64,000 nucleotides of DNA. Origin: CAIKZY01 sp044374195. GTDB lineage: Bacteria; Actinomycetota; Actinomycetes; S36-B12. Numbering within the stretch: the first letter of the stretch is position 1; each line of letters starts with the position of its first letter. The stretch covers positions 92,961 to 156,960 of the forward strand of contig JBILOY010000003.1 of NCBI GenBank assembly GCA_044374195.1. The letters run 5' to 3'. Below the pieces are notes generated by a model. The model worked only from the letters and a program-made list of their open reading frames with translations. It had not been told where the DNA came from and did no database searches. Below, in pieces: positions 7,943 through 15,657 of this stretch. The position numbers and the translations under genes are program-made.

Positions 7943-9367
7943 GTGAGCGTCCTTGCCATTGATCAGGGAACCTCGGGAACCAAGGCCATCGTTGTCGATG
8001 AGGCAGGCAACGTTCTCGCCCTGGCCGAGGAGCCTGTTCGCCCGCAATACCTGGCCGACGGAGCTGTCGAGCAGAGCCCAATCGAGTTGCTCGAATCAGT
8101 TCTTACTGCGGGTCGTCGTGTGATCGCCGAGGCCGGAGTCCCGATCGAGGTCATCTCACTCGCGAATCAGGGTGAGACAGTTCTCGCCTGGGATCCCGCC
8201 ACGGGGGAGCCGCTCACCACGGCACTGGTCTGGCAGGACAACAGGGCACAGTCGGTCTGCGATCGACTGCGCGGGCACTCTGACGTGATCGCTGCGCGTT
8301 CTGGACTCGTACTCGATCCCTACTTCTCCGCTCCGAAGATGACCTGGATTCGCGAGAACCTCACTCGCGAGGGCGTGGTGACGACATCGGATTCATGGCT
8401 CCTGCATCGGCTCACGGGGGAGTTTGTCACTGACGTGTCGACAGCGAGCCGATCGCTAATCATGAATCTCGACTCGCGTGCGTGGGATGACGAGCTACTC
8501 GGCTACTTCGGTCTCGAAGGCGAGTTGCTTCCCCGCATTGCTGCGTGCGATGAGGTTATTGGCCAGACGAATGCTTTCGGTGGCTCGATACCTGTCGGCG
8601 GAGTGATCGTCGATCAGCAGGCAGCGCTTCTTGCCGAGGGGTGCCTCGAGGTGGGAGAAGCGAAGTGCACCTACGGCACCGGTGCCTTCTTGCTGATGAA
8701 CACTGGCACTTCAGCGCCGCGCTCGACGAACGGTTTGACGACATCAGTGGCCTGGACTATCCGAGGTGAGTCGAAGTACTGCATTGACGGGCAGGTGTTC
8801 ACCGCTGCGTCGGCAATTCGCTGGCTTCAAGAGCTCGGCCTGATCTCCGATGCGCGCGATATCGACACTGCAGCGGCAGCCGACAGCGGCAACGTCTCCT
8901 TCGTTCCGGCGCTCGCGGGGCTTGCAGCACCGTGGTGGCGCGCAGACGCGAAGGCAGCTTTCAGTGGGATGAGCCTGGCGACCGATCGTGGCCAGCTCAT
9001 TCGCGCGGTTCTCGAGGGCATCGCGGCTCAGATCGCAGATCTTGCTGCCGCATGCGCTGCTGATCTCGGCGACTCCTTGAAGTCACTACGTGTCGACGGC
9101 GGGCTGACTCGCTCGGCAGTACTCATGCAGGCTCAGGCCGACATCCTTCAGCTACCGATCGAGGTGTACCCCTCAGCACATGCGACGGCACTTGGTGCAG
9201 CAGCACTCGGCAGGCTCGCGGTGCGGCCGCAGGAAGCAGTGCCTGCATTGGAGTGGGTCCCCGAGCACGTTTATGAGCCGCGCTGGAACGCCGATCGTGC
9301 GGCAGACTTCATGGGTAACTGGCGCGCGGCAGTCATGCGCACCTTGTCGATGGAAGGAGAGCGATGA
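7943..9367 (+). CDS. FGGY-family carbohydrate kinase, probable glycerol kinase
   Basis: The 474-residue kinase of the actin-like FGGY fold would phosphorylate glycerol or a related polyol with ATP in the cytoplasm. Phosphate-1 motif DQGTSGTKAIVVD lies at residues 5-17. VWQDNRA and the adenosine-site region YGTGAFLLMNTG, followed by RVDGGLTRS, are typical of GlpK. GTG 7943 begins just before the conserved N-terminal strand; a longer frame has no family support. It overlaps the following glpA-like gene by ATGA, which supports glycerol rather than pentose as substrate. It is slightly shorter than E. coli GlpK (about 500), so a different polyol remains possible. Confidence 0.85.
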   Translation: MSVLAIDQGTSGTKAIVVDEAGNVLALAEEPVRPQYLADGAVEQSPIELLESVLTAGRRVIAEAGVPIEVISLANQGETVLAWDPATGEPLTTALVWQDNRAQSVCDRLRGHSDVIAARSGLVLDPYFSAPKMTWIRENLTREGVVTTSDSWLLHRLTGEFVTDVSTASRSLIMNLDSRAWDDELLGYFGLEGELLPRIAACDEVIGQTNAFGGSIPVGGVIVDQQAALLAEGCLEVGEAKCTYGTGAFLLMNTGTSAPRSTNGLTTSVAWTIRGESKYCIDGQVFTAASAIRWLQELGLISDARDIDTAAAADSGNVSFVPALAGLAAPWWRADAKAAFSGMSLATDRGQLIRAVLEGIAAQIADLAAACAADLGDSLKSLRVDGGLTRSAVLMQAQADILQLPIEVYPSAHATALGAAALGRLAVRPQEAVPALEWVPEHVYEPRWNADRAADFMGNWRAAVMRTLSMEGER

Positions 9368-10743
9368 GCTACGACGTCGCGATCATCGGCGGCGGTGTCG
9401 TGGGGTGCGCGGTCGCCCGTGAGCTCGCGGGCTTCGACCTTCGCATTGTCTTGATCGAAGCGCGTGGCGATATTGGTGACGCGACGAGCAAGGCGAACAC
9501 CGCGATCCTGCACACCGGCTTCGATGCGGTGCCCGGCTCGCTGGAGTCGACGATGGTGGCCCGCGGCTATGCGCTGCTCTCGGAGTATGCACAAGCAACA
9601 GGTATCCCGGTCGAGCCCACGGGTGCACTTCTGGTCGCCTGGGATGCCGATCAACTCGCGGTACTCCCCACGCTGCAGGAGAAGGCCGTCAAGAACGGCT
9701 ATGCGAGGTGCGAGATCGTCGGCGCGGACGAGGTTTATCGGCGCGTGCCTGATCTCGGCCCCGGAGCCCTCGGCGGGCTGACCGTTCCCGATGAATCGAT
9801 CATCTGCCCGTGGACAACCCCGCTCGCGTATGCGACCGAGGCGAAGTCCCGCGGCGTCGAGTTTCGGTTGAACTGCTTCGTGGAATCCATCGAGGTTGGC
9901 ACCGACACCTCTGTGCTGCGCACGAGTTCGGGTGACATCACCACACGTTGGGTGATCAACGCTGCAGGTTTGGGCGGTGACGTCATCGACCGCATGCTTG
10001 GTTACGACCGCTTCACTATCGTTCCCAGACGCGGTGAGCTCTTTGTCTTCGACAAGCTGACGCGGCCGATGGCCAACACCATCGTGCTACCTGTGCCGAC
10101 CGAGAAGGGCAAGGGCGTGCTCATTAGCCCGACCATCTTCGGCAACGTGATGCTGGGCCCGACTTCGGAGAATCTTGTCGATCGCACCGACACCTCCACT
10201 TCGGAAGAGGGTTTCGCCTTCTTGCTGACAAAGGGTGCGGCGCTCATGCCATCGCTCATCAACGAGGAAGTCACGGCCAGCTATGCCGGCCTGCGCGCGT
10301 CAACCGAGCACAGCGACTTCGTCGTGGATAGTGATCCCGATCAGCGTTACTTATTGCTCGGCGGCATTCGCTCCACCGGTCTAACTGCATCGATGGCCCT
10401 CGCGGAGCATTCGCGTGAGCTACTTGCAGCAGCAGGGCTCAGTCTTGTCGCGCGCAGCGATCTGCCAGCGCCACCTCAGATGCCCAATATCGGCGAGGCG
10501 TTTCCCCGCCCGTACCAACGAGAAGACCTGATCGAGAGTGATCCCGAGTACGGGCAAATCGTCTGCTTCTGCGAGCGCGTCACCCGAGGCGAGATCCGCG
10601 ATGCACTCTCCTCGCCGATCCCTCCATGCGATCTCGATGGCATGCGTCGACGTACGCGCGCGTTGATGGGTCGTTGCCAGGGATTCTTCTGCGGCGCTGA
10701 GGTTGATGAACTGATGCGTTCAGGCGGAACTGTTCATGAGTGA
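9364..10743 (+). CDS. GlpA-like FAD-dependent glycerol-3-phosphate dehydrogenase with [2Fe-2S] domain
   Basis: The 459-residue flavoprotein starts with the FAD-binding GGGVVGCAVAREL (residues 8-20) and a DAO-type oxidase/dehydrogenase core. The C-terminal 80 residues form a BFD-like [2Fe-2S] domain with four cysteines (VCFCERVT and GRCQGFFCG). This matches anaerobic GlpA rather than aerobic GlpD. It should oxidise glycerol 3-phosphate to dihydroxyacetone phosphate, passing electrons to the flavoprotein encoded next. It is translationally coupled on both sides (ATGA before; 8-base overlap after). Confidence 0.87.
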   Translation: MSYDVAIIGGGVVGCAVARELAGFDLRIVLIEARGDIGDATSKANTAILHTGFDAVPGSLESTMVARGYALLSEYAQATGIPVEPTGALLVAWDADQLAVLPTLQEKAVKNGYARCEIVGADEVYRRVPDLGPGALGGLTVPDESIICPWTTPLAYATEAKSRGVEFRLNCFVESIEVGTDTSVLRTSSGDITTRWVINAAGLGGDVIDRMLGYDRFTIVPRRGELFVFDKLTRPMANTIVLPVPTEKGKGVLISPTIFGNVMLGPTSENLVDRTDTSTSEEGFAFLLTKGAALMPSLINEEVTASYAGLRASTEHSDFVVDSDPDQRYLLLGGIRSTGLTASMALAEHSRELLAAAGLSLVARSDLPAPPQMPNIGEAFPRPYQREDLIESDPEYGQIVCFCERVTRGEIRDALSSPIPPCDLDGMRRRTRALMGRCQGFFCGAEVDELMRSGGTVHE

Positions 10744-11962
10744 GATCCTGATCATCGGTGGTGGCCCCGCAGGCCTCAGCGCAGCACGTGAATTGAAGGT
10801 GCAGGGCGCCGACCGTGTCACGATCGTCGAGCGCGAGAACGAAGCGGGCGGGATCCCGCGCCATAGCGATCACACGGGTTACGGGCTTCGCGATCTCAAA
10901 CGCGTGATGACCGGCCCTTCCTACGCGCGCACTCTCGTCGAGCGCGCACGAGCCGCAGGAGTCAACATTCGCACCGGCGCCATGGTGACCGGCTGGGCTG
11001 GGCCGATGAGTGCCGAGATCACATCATCACAAGGTCGCGAAGTCATCACTCCCGATGCGATCATCTTGGCCACCGGCGCGCGCGAGCGGCCCCGTGCAGC
11101 ACGGCGCGTACCCGGGGATCGTCCGAATGGCGTGCTGACCACGGGGCAGTTGCAGAATCTCGTTCACCTCAAGCACCGGGCAGTTGGCACGCGTGCAGTC
11201 GTCGTCGGAGCAGAACTTGTCAGTTGGTCTGCAGTTCTCACCTTGCGCGAGGTTGGCTGCCCGACTGTTGCGATGACGACTGAGTTCGATCAGCCGGAGT
11301 CTTATGCGGCGATGAGCATCCCTGGTCGACTAGCCCTGCGAGTGCCCATTGCCCGCCGCACGCGCGTTATCCGCATCATCGGGCGCACGCGGGTCGAGGG
11401 TGTGGAGATCGAGCAGATCGACACAGGTCGACGTCGTGTCGTCGAATGCGACACCGTGATTTTCACCGGTGACTGGATCCCGGACTACGAACTTGCGCAG
11501 AGTAATGGTCTGTCGATGGACCCGGGCTCGCGCGGTCCGATTGTCGACACAGCTCTGCGCACGAGCCGCGAAGGCATCTTTGCCGCCGGCAATCTGCTGC
11601 ACCCGGTTGATACAGCTGATGTCGCTTCACTCGATGGCAATCACGCTGCTCGCCAGGTCATGCGCTGGCTTGCGGGGGAGCAGGCACCGCAGACCGCGGC
11701 ACGAGTTCTCGCCGACGCACCCTTTACCTGGGTCAGCCCGGGTCTGGTGCGAACCGGCGATGTCGCTCCCGCTCGCGATCGAGTGCTGCTCTGGTCGTCG
11801 GAGTATCGGGCCTTTCCGAAGGTGGTCGTGCGTCAAGGGGCCCGCGTTCTCTCGCGTCGCACCCTGCCCTGGCCCCTTTCGCCTGGCCGGGTATTCCGCC
11901 TGCCCTGGTCGATGCTCGAGCCGGCCCGCGGCTCGGAGGACATTCGCGTCTCACTGGCCTGA
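10736..11962 (+). CDS. NAD(P)/FAD-dependent oxidoreductase, electron-transfer partner of the GlpA-like protein
   Basis: The 408-residue pyridine nucleotide-disulfide-type flavoprotein has an N-terminal FAD loop GGGPAGLSAAREL, ATGARERPR before a second Rossmann region (VVVGAELVSWSAVL), and a late FAD segment GIFAAGNLL. Such proteins commonly sit beside GlpK and GlpA-type proteins and are thought to couple the dehydrogenase to NAD or quinone. It overlaps the preceding gene by 8 bases, so the three genes form one operon. The C-terminal 80 residues carry no cysteine cluster that I can see. Confidence 0.82.
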   Translation: MSEILIIGGGPAGLSAARELKVQGADRVTIVERENEAGGIPRHSDHTGYGLRDLKRVMTGPSYARTLVERARAAGVNIRTGAMVTGWAGPMSAEITSSQGREVITPDAIILATGARERPRAARRVPGDRPNGVLTTGQLQNLVHLKHRAVGTRAVVVGAELVSWSAVLTLREVGCPTVAMTTEFDQPESYAAMSIPGRLALRVPIARRTRVIRIIGRTRVEGVEIEQIDTGRRRVVECDTVIFTGDWIPDYELAQSNGLSMDPGSRGPIVDTALRTSREGIFAAGNLLHPVDTADVASLDGNHAARQVMRWLAGEQAPQTAARVLADAPFTWVSPGLVRTGDVAPARDRVLLWSSEYRAFPKVVVRQGARVLSRRTLPWPLSPGRVFRLPWSMLEPARGSEDIRVSLA

Positions 11963-12002
11963 TCATGGGTGCCTCGGCGACCTGATGAGCCGACAGCAAG
12001 TC

Positions 12003-12031
12003 TTGAAACAACTAGATTAATCAACTAGTCT
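12003..12031 (+). promoter_or_regulatory. Promoter with embedded direct-repeat operator of the vapBC-type pair
   Basis: TTGAAA (12003-12008) and TAGTCT (12026-12031) are spaced by exactly 17 bases. CAACTAG occurs twice (12009-12015 and 12022-12028), separated by ATTAAT, filling the spacer and entering the -10. The expected transcription start coincides with the ATG at 12038, implying a leaderless mRNA. An antitoxin bound here would block RNA polymerase. Confidence 0.65.
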
Positions 12032-12037
12032 GTCCCC

Positions 12038-12280
12038 ATGAGCATGACCGTGGGTCTCTTTGACGCCAAGACCAGGCTGTCCGAGCTCGTGGAGCAGGTA
12101 GCCAATGGCGGCGACGACATCCTCATCACCCGCCGCGGAAAGGCAGTCGCGCGACTCGTTCCGATTGACGAGTCATCCGAGGTAGAGCGCTCGTTGGCCC
12201 TTCTCCTGGCCGCGCGAGAGTCCTCGAAGGCAGGTTCGGGTTCACTTCGTGAACTCATCGACGAGGGTCGCCGGCTGTGA
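12038..12280 (+). CDS. Type II antitoxin, Phd/YefM-like, partner of a PIN toxin
   Basis: The 80-residue protein starts FDAKTRLSELVEQVANGGDD and continues ITRRGKAVARLVP, the Phd/YefM DNA-binding pattern often found next to PIN toxins in actinobacteria. A charged C-terminal tail follows. It should bind the VapC-like toxin and repress its own promoter. The ATG at 12038 sits 6 bases after a predicted -10, so translation is probably leaderless; an ATG two codons later is the alternative. It overlaps the toxin start by GTGA. Confidence 0.87.
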   Translation: MSMTVGLFDAKTRLSELVEQVANGGDDILITRRGKAVARLVPIDESSEVERSLALLLAARESSKAGSGSLRELIDEGRRL

Positions 12281-12678
12281 AGTGCGTTCTCGATGCCTCG
12301 ATGGCTCTGAGTTTCGTCCTGGCCGATGAGTTCACCGCGGAATCGGAGCGTGCGCTCTCGACAATTGCCGCCGCCGGCGCAGTGGTACCTGCTCTGTGGG
12401 AGTTCGAGGTGCTGAACGGCCTTCGTTCTGCAGAAAGGCGCGGACGCATTACTGAAGCTGCGATCACCAATGCGCTTCAAGGGCTTTCCGGCCTTCGCAT
12501 TGAGACATATCGCCAGTCGGTCGATCGTCCTCAGGTCCTCGCCATCGCCAACCGTCTTGATCTCAGCGTCTACGACGCGAGTTATGCCTGGGTGGCCATG
12601 CAGTCGAACCTCCCGCTCGCCACACTGGACTCAAGGCTCGGGAAAGCGGCAGCCTCAGCGGGAATTGCCCTCATCTAG
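12277..12678 (+). CDS. VapC-type toxin, PIN-domain ribonuclease
   Basis: The 133-residue PIN-domain protein would be a Mg2+-dependent RNase cutting tRNA, rRNA or mRNA when freed from its antitoxin. Acidic residues fit a PIN active site: an aspartate in VLDASMALS (residue 6), a glutamate in LWEFEVLNGL, the YDASYAWVA aspartate and the TLDSRL aspartate near the C-terminus. It starts with GTG overlapping the antitoxin stop. The short N-terminal strand begins at residue 2, as usual in VapC. It is followed after 34 bases by the STAS gene, which is probably separate. Confidence 0.87.
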   Translation: MKCVLDASMALSFVLADEFTAESERALSTIAAAGAVVPALWEFEVLNGLRSAERRGRITEAAITNALQGLSGLRIETYRQSVDRPQVLAIANRLDLSVYDASYAWVAMQSNLPLATLDSRLGKAAASAGIALI

Positions 12679-12712
12679 CCACTGACTCATGCACGTATGC
12701 CACAGTTGTCTC

Positions 12713-13042
12713 GTGGATCTGACCATTGATGTTCATGAGAAGCCCTCGGCGACAGTTGTCACCGTAGGCGGCGAGCTCGACGTGCATACCGCCCCGAGTC
12801 TTCAGGCCGCCCTTGCAGCCCTTGACTCGAGCGGTCGGATCGTGGTCGATCTGACCGGCGTCAGCTTCTTGGACTCCACAGGCCTCAGCGTCTTCGTCAA
12901 CGCCCTCGCCGATGCCCGCGATCGTCAGGCGACCTTGGCCGTCGTGGCCAGCGCTCCGCGGGTGGTCAAGGTCTTCACCCTGACCGGCCTCGACTCAGCC
13001 CTGTCCTTGTATTCCACCCTCGATGAGGCTCTCGCCGCCTGA
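12713..13042 (+). CDS. STAS-domain anti-anti-sigma factor
   Basis: The 109-residue STAS protein begins with strand LTIDV and includes GGELDVHTAPSLQAAL. The phosphorylation loop VSFLDSTGLSVF contains the serine normally phosphorylated by an anti-sigma kinase, and a VFTLTGLD turn ends the fold. Such proteins bind anti-sigma factors to release a stress-type sigma factor; no cognate kinase or sigma gene is present in the window. GTG 12713 fits the usual family N-terminus. ATG 12689 would add eight residues and is the alternative start. Confidence 0.87.
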   Translation: MDLTIDVHEKPSATVVTVGGELDVHTAPSLQAALAALDSSGRIVVDLTGVSFLDSTGLSVFVNALADARDRQATLAVVASAPRVVKVFTLTGLDSALSLYSTLDEALAA

Positions 13043-13072
13043 CCGCCCATCGCGGCGTTATGCAATCGTCAT

Positions 13073-13098
13073 CCCAATGAGACGCACATCTCATTGGG
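13073..13098 (+). terminator. Perfect hairpin after the STAS gene
   Basis: CCCAATGAGA (13073-13082) and TCTCATTGGG (13089-13098) form a 10-bp perfect stem with a 6-base loop, 30 bases after the STAS stop and about 80 before hppA. It has no U-tract, so it may be a GC-rich actinobacterial terminator or a leader structure. Confidence 0.55.
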
Positions 13099-13179
13099 GC
13101 CCACACTCCCCCCTAGGGGCCCTGCGTAGACTCCCTCGCGTTGTGGTCATTTGTGACCGCGCCCACTAAGAGGAGACCC

Positions 13180-15483
13180 ATGATCGAGTTGAGCGGAACC
13201 AACCTGACGCTGGTCGTCGTCGTTGCCGTCATCGCGCTCGCTGCCCTCGTTGTCGCCGCCATCCTCGCCCGCGAAGTTCTCGCGGCCGATGAGGGCACCG
13301 ACAAGATGAAGGAGATTGCAGCAGCCGTCCAGGAGGGCGCCTCGGCGTACCTCAGCCGACAGTTCAAGACCCTCTCGGTCTTTGCCGTCGTTGTGTTCTT
13401 CGTGCTGTTCCTGCTTCCAGCAGAGACAACGAGTGAGCGCGTCGGACGAAGCATCTTCTTCCTGGTGGGCGCCGTGTTCTCGGGCGTCACCGGCTACGTG
13501 GGCATGTGGCTTGCAGTGCGCGGAAACGTGCGCGTCGCCGCCGCAGCCAAGGATTCCGGTGAGCAGAAGGCGATGCGGATCGCTTTCCGCACCGGTGGCG
13601 TGGCCGGCATGTTCACGGTCGGTCTCGGCCTCTTCGGCGCAGCACTCGTTGTGCTCGTTTACCAGGGTGAGGCACCCAAGGTGCTCGAGGGCTTCGGCTT
13701 CGGCGCCGCACTTCTCGCGATGTTCATGCGCGTGGGCGGCGGCATCTTCACCAAGGCCGCTGACGTCGGAGCCGACCTCGTCGGCAAGGTCGAGCAGGGC
13801 ATTCCCGAGGACGACCCCCGCAACGCCGCGACCATCGCCGACAACGTCGGTGACAACGTCGGCGACTGCGCCGGCATGGCAGCTGACCTCTTCGAGTCCT
13901 ACGCCGTCACGCTGGTGGCCGCACTGATCCTGGGCAAGGCTGCCTTCGGCGAGCTCGGTCTCGTTCTTCCGCTGATCATCCCGGCCATCGGTGTCATCAC
14001 CGCGGTCATCGGCATCTTCGCGGTCTCGCCGCGTGCCAGCGACCGTTCCGGAATGTCGTCGATCAACCGCGGATTCTTCCTATCGGCCGTGATCTCGGCA
14101 GTCCTTGTGGTCGCAGCGGTGTACACCTGGGTTCCCGCAAGCTGGGATGAAATCGAATCCATCGGCGGCATTGATGCAGTTGCCTCAGGCGACACCATCA
14201 GCCCGCGTCTGTTCGTGATCTTCGCCGTCATCATCGGCATCTTGCTGGCCGCACTCATTCAGCAGCTCACGGCGTACTTCACCGAGACCAACCGCCGCCC
14301 CGTCGACGACGTCGCGAAGACCTCGCTCACCGGTCCGGCCACGGTCATCCTCTCGGGCATCTCGCTCGGCCTCGAGTCGGCGGTCTACTCGGCACTGCTT
14401 ATCGGTGGCGCGGTGTACGGCGCATTCCTGGTCGGCGGCGGCTCCGTGCTGCTGTCGCTCTTCGCGATTGCACTGGCTGGCACCGGCCTGCTCACCACGG
14501 TGGGCGTCATCGTCTCGATGGACACCTTCGGTCCGGTCTCCGACAACGCTCAGGGCATCGCCGAGATGTCGGGCGACGTTCACGGCGAGGGCGCAGCAGT
14601 GCTCACCCGCCTCGATGCCGTCGGCAACTCGACCAAGGCAATCACCAAGGGCATCGCGATCGCGACGGCAGTGCTTGCCGCGACCGCCCTGTTCGGTGCG
14701 TTCCGTGATGCCATCATCGCTGCGACGACATCGTCGGGCGCCAATGACATCCTGAACACCATTAAGGATCCGTGGCAGTACGCAGGCATCCTTGACGTCG
14801 CCTCTCCGGCGAACCTGGTCGGCCTGATCATCGGTGCCGCAGTCGTGTTCTTGTTCTCGGGTCTTGCCATCAACGCGGTGTCCCGCGCTGCCGGCGCCGT
14901 GATCTTCGAGGTACGTCGCCAGTTCCGCGAGCACCCGGGCATCATGCTCGGAACTGAGAAGCCGGAGTACGGCAAGGTCGTCGACATCGTCACGCGCGAC
15001 TCGCTGCGTGAGCTCGTCACCCCGGGCATCCTCGCGGTGTTCGCACCGATCGCTGTCGGCTTCGGCCTCGGCGTCGGCGCCCTGGGCGCGTACCTGGCAG
15101 GCACCATCGCCACGGGCGTGCTCATGGCAGTGTTCTTGTCGAACTCCGGCGGTGCCTGGGATAACGCGAAGAAGTTCGTGGAAGACGGTCACTTCGGCGG
15201 CAAGGGCTCAGAGGCCCACTCCGCCACCGTCATCGGCGACACCGTCGGCGATCCGTTCAAGGACACTGCAGGCCCGGCGATCAACCCGCTGATCAAGGTG
15301 ATGAACCTGGTCGCGCTGCTGATCGCACCGGCTGTCGTGGCCATGAGCATCGGTGCGGATGAGAATGCGCCGCTGCGCTGGATCATCGCGCTGGTGGCCG
15401 TGATCATCATCGTCACCTCGGTGGTCATCTCCAAGCGTCGCCCGATCGCCGTGGGCGATCAGGAGTTCGCAGACACGAAGTAG
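13180..15483 (+). CDS. hppA: Membrane H+-translocating pyrophosphatase, K+-independent type
   Basis: The 767-residue integral membrane proton pump hydrolyses pyrophosphate to phosphate while exporting protons. It is predicted to have about 16 membrane segments. The substrate-binding region contains DVGADLVGKVEQGIPEDD and DNVGDNVGDCAGMAADLFESY; a second acidic cluster GDTVGDPFKDTAGPA is near the C-terminus. The motif GNSTKAITKG (residues about 486-495) has lysine and threonine where K+-dependent enzymes carry alanine and glycine, marking a K+-independent H+ pump. The ATG at 13180 has AGGAG upstream; a longer frame from 13141 is not supported. A strong hairpin follows the stop. Confidence 0.96.
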   Translation: MIELSGTNLTLVVVVAVIALAALVVAAILAREVLAADEGTDKMKEIAAAVQEGASAYLSRQFKTLSVFAVVVFFVLFLLPAETTSERVGRSIFFLVGAVFSGVTGYVGMWLAVRGNVRVAAAAKDSGEQKAMRIAFRTGGVAGMFTVGLGLFGAALVVLVYQGEAPKVLEGFGFGAALLAMFMRVGGGIFTKAADVGADLVGKVEQGIPEDDPRNAATIADNVGDNVGDCAGMAADLFESYAVTLVAALILGKAAFGELGLVLPLIIPAIGVITAVIGIFAVSPRASDRSGMSSINRGFFLSAVISAVLVVAAVYTWVPASWDEIESIGGIDAVASGDTISPRLFVIFAVIIGILLAALIQQLTAYFTETNRRPVDDVAKTSLTGPATVILSGISLGLESAVYSALLIGGAVYGAFLVGGGSVLLSLFAIALAGTGLLTTVGVIVSMDTFGPVSDNAQGIAEMSGDVHGEGAAVLTRLDAVGNSTKAITKGIAIATAVLAATALFGAFRDAIIAATTSSGANDILNTIKDPWQYAGILDVASPANLVGLIIGAAVVFLFSGLAINAVSRAAGAVIFEVRRQFREHPGIMLGTEKPEYGKVVDIVTRDSLRELVTPGILAVFAPIAVGFGLGVGALGAYLAGTIATGVLMAVFLSNSGGAWDNAKKFVEDGHFGGKGSEAHSATVIGDTVGDPFKDTAGPAINPLIKVMNLVALLIAPAVVAMSIGADENAPLRWIIALVAVIIIVTSVVISKRRPIAVGDQEFADTK

Positions 15484-15493
15484 CTCGCTCATC

Positions 15494-15533
15494 AGTTCGC
15501 CCCGTGATCCGATAATCGGACACGGGGCGAACT
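15494..15533 (+). terminator. Strong inverted repeat after hppA
   Basis: AGTTCGCCCCGTG (15494-15506) pairs perfectly with CACGGGGCGAACT (15521-15533), and the inside (TCCGAT/ATCGGA) extends the stem. It lies 11 bases after the hppA stop. A second small hairpin TTCCCC-GAA-GGGGAA follows at 15537-15551. Confidence 0.8.
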
Positions 15534-15554
15534 GCTTTCCCCGAAGGGGAACCC

Positions 15555-15591
15555 CAAATTCGCCTATTTCTGGGGGCGGTCGAATTTGACA
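15555..15591 (+). promoter_or_regulatory. Inverted repeat and possible -35 upstream of topA
   Basis: CAAATTCG (15555-15562) and CGAATTTG (15581-15588) are an exact 8-bp inverted repeat 18 bases apart, and the right arm runs into TTGACA (15586-15591). No well-placed -10 follows (TACCGT at 15605 is only 13 bases on), so the promoter call is weak. The repeat itself is clear. Confidence 0.4.
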
Positions 15592-15657
15592 GAGCACCCT
15601 CGCTTACCGTCAGACTCCGCCGAGTAATTCCGTCGTGCATATAAAGGAGAGGCTTTC

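Noticed and set aside
14185..15192. 335-codon frame antisense to hppA
   Set aside because: It is a shadow of the codon bias in the strong hppA gene; composition is acidic and histidine-rich without a family pattern.
15586..15610. TTGACA with TACCGT as the topA promoter
   Set aside because: The spacer is 13 bases, too short for a normal sigma-70 type promoter; kept only as a weak possibility.
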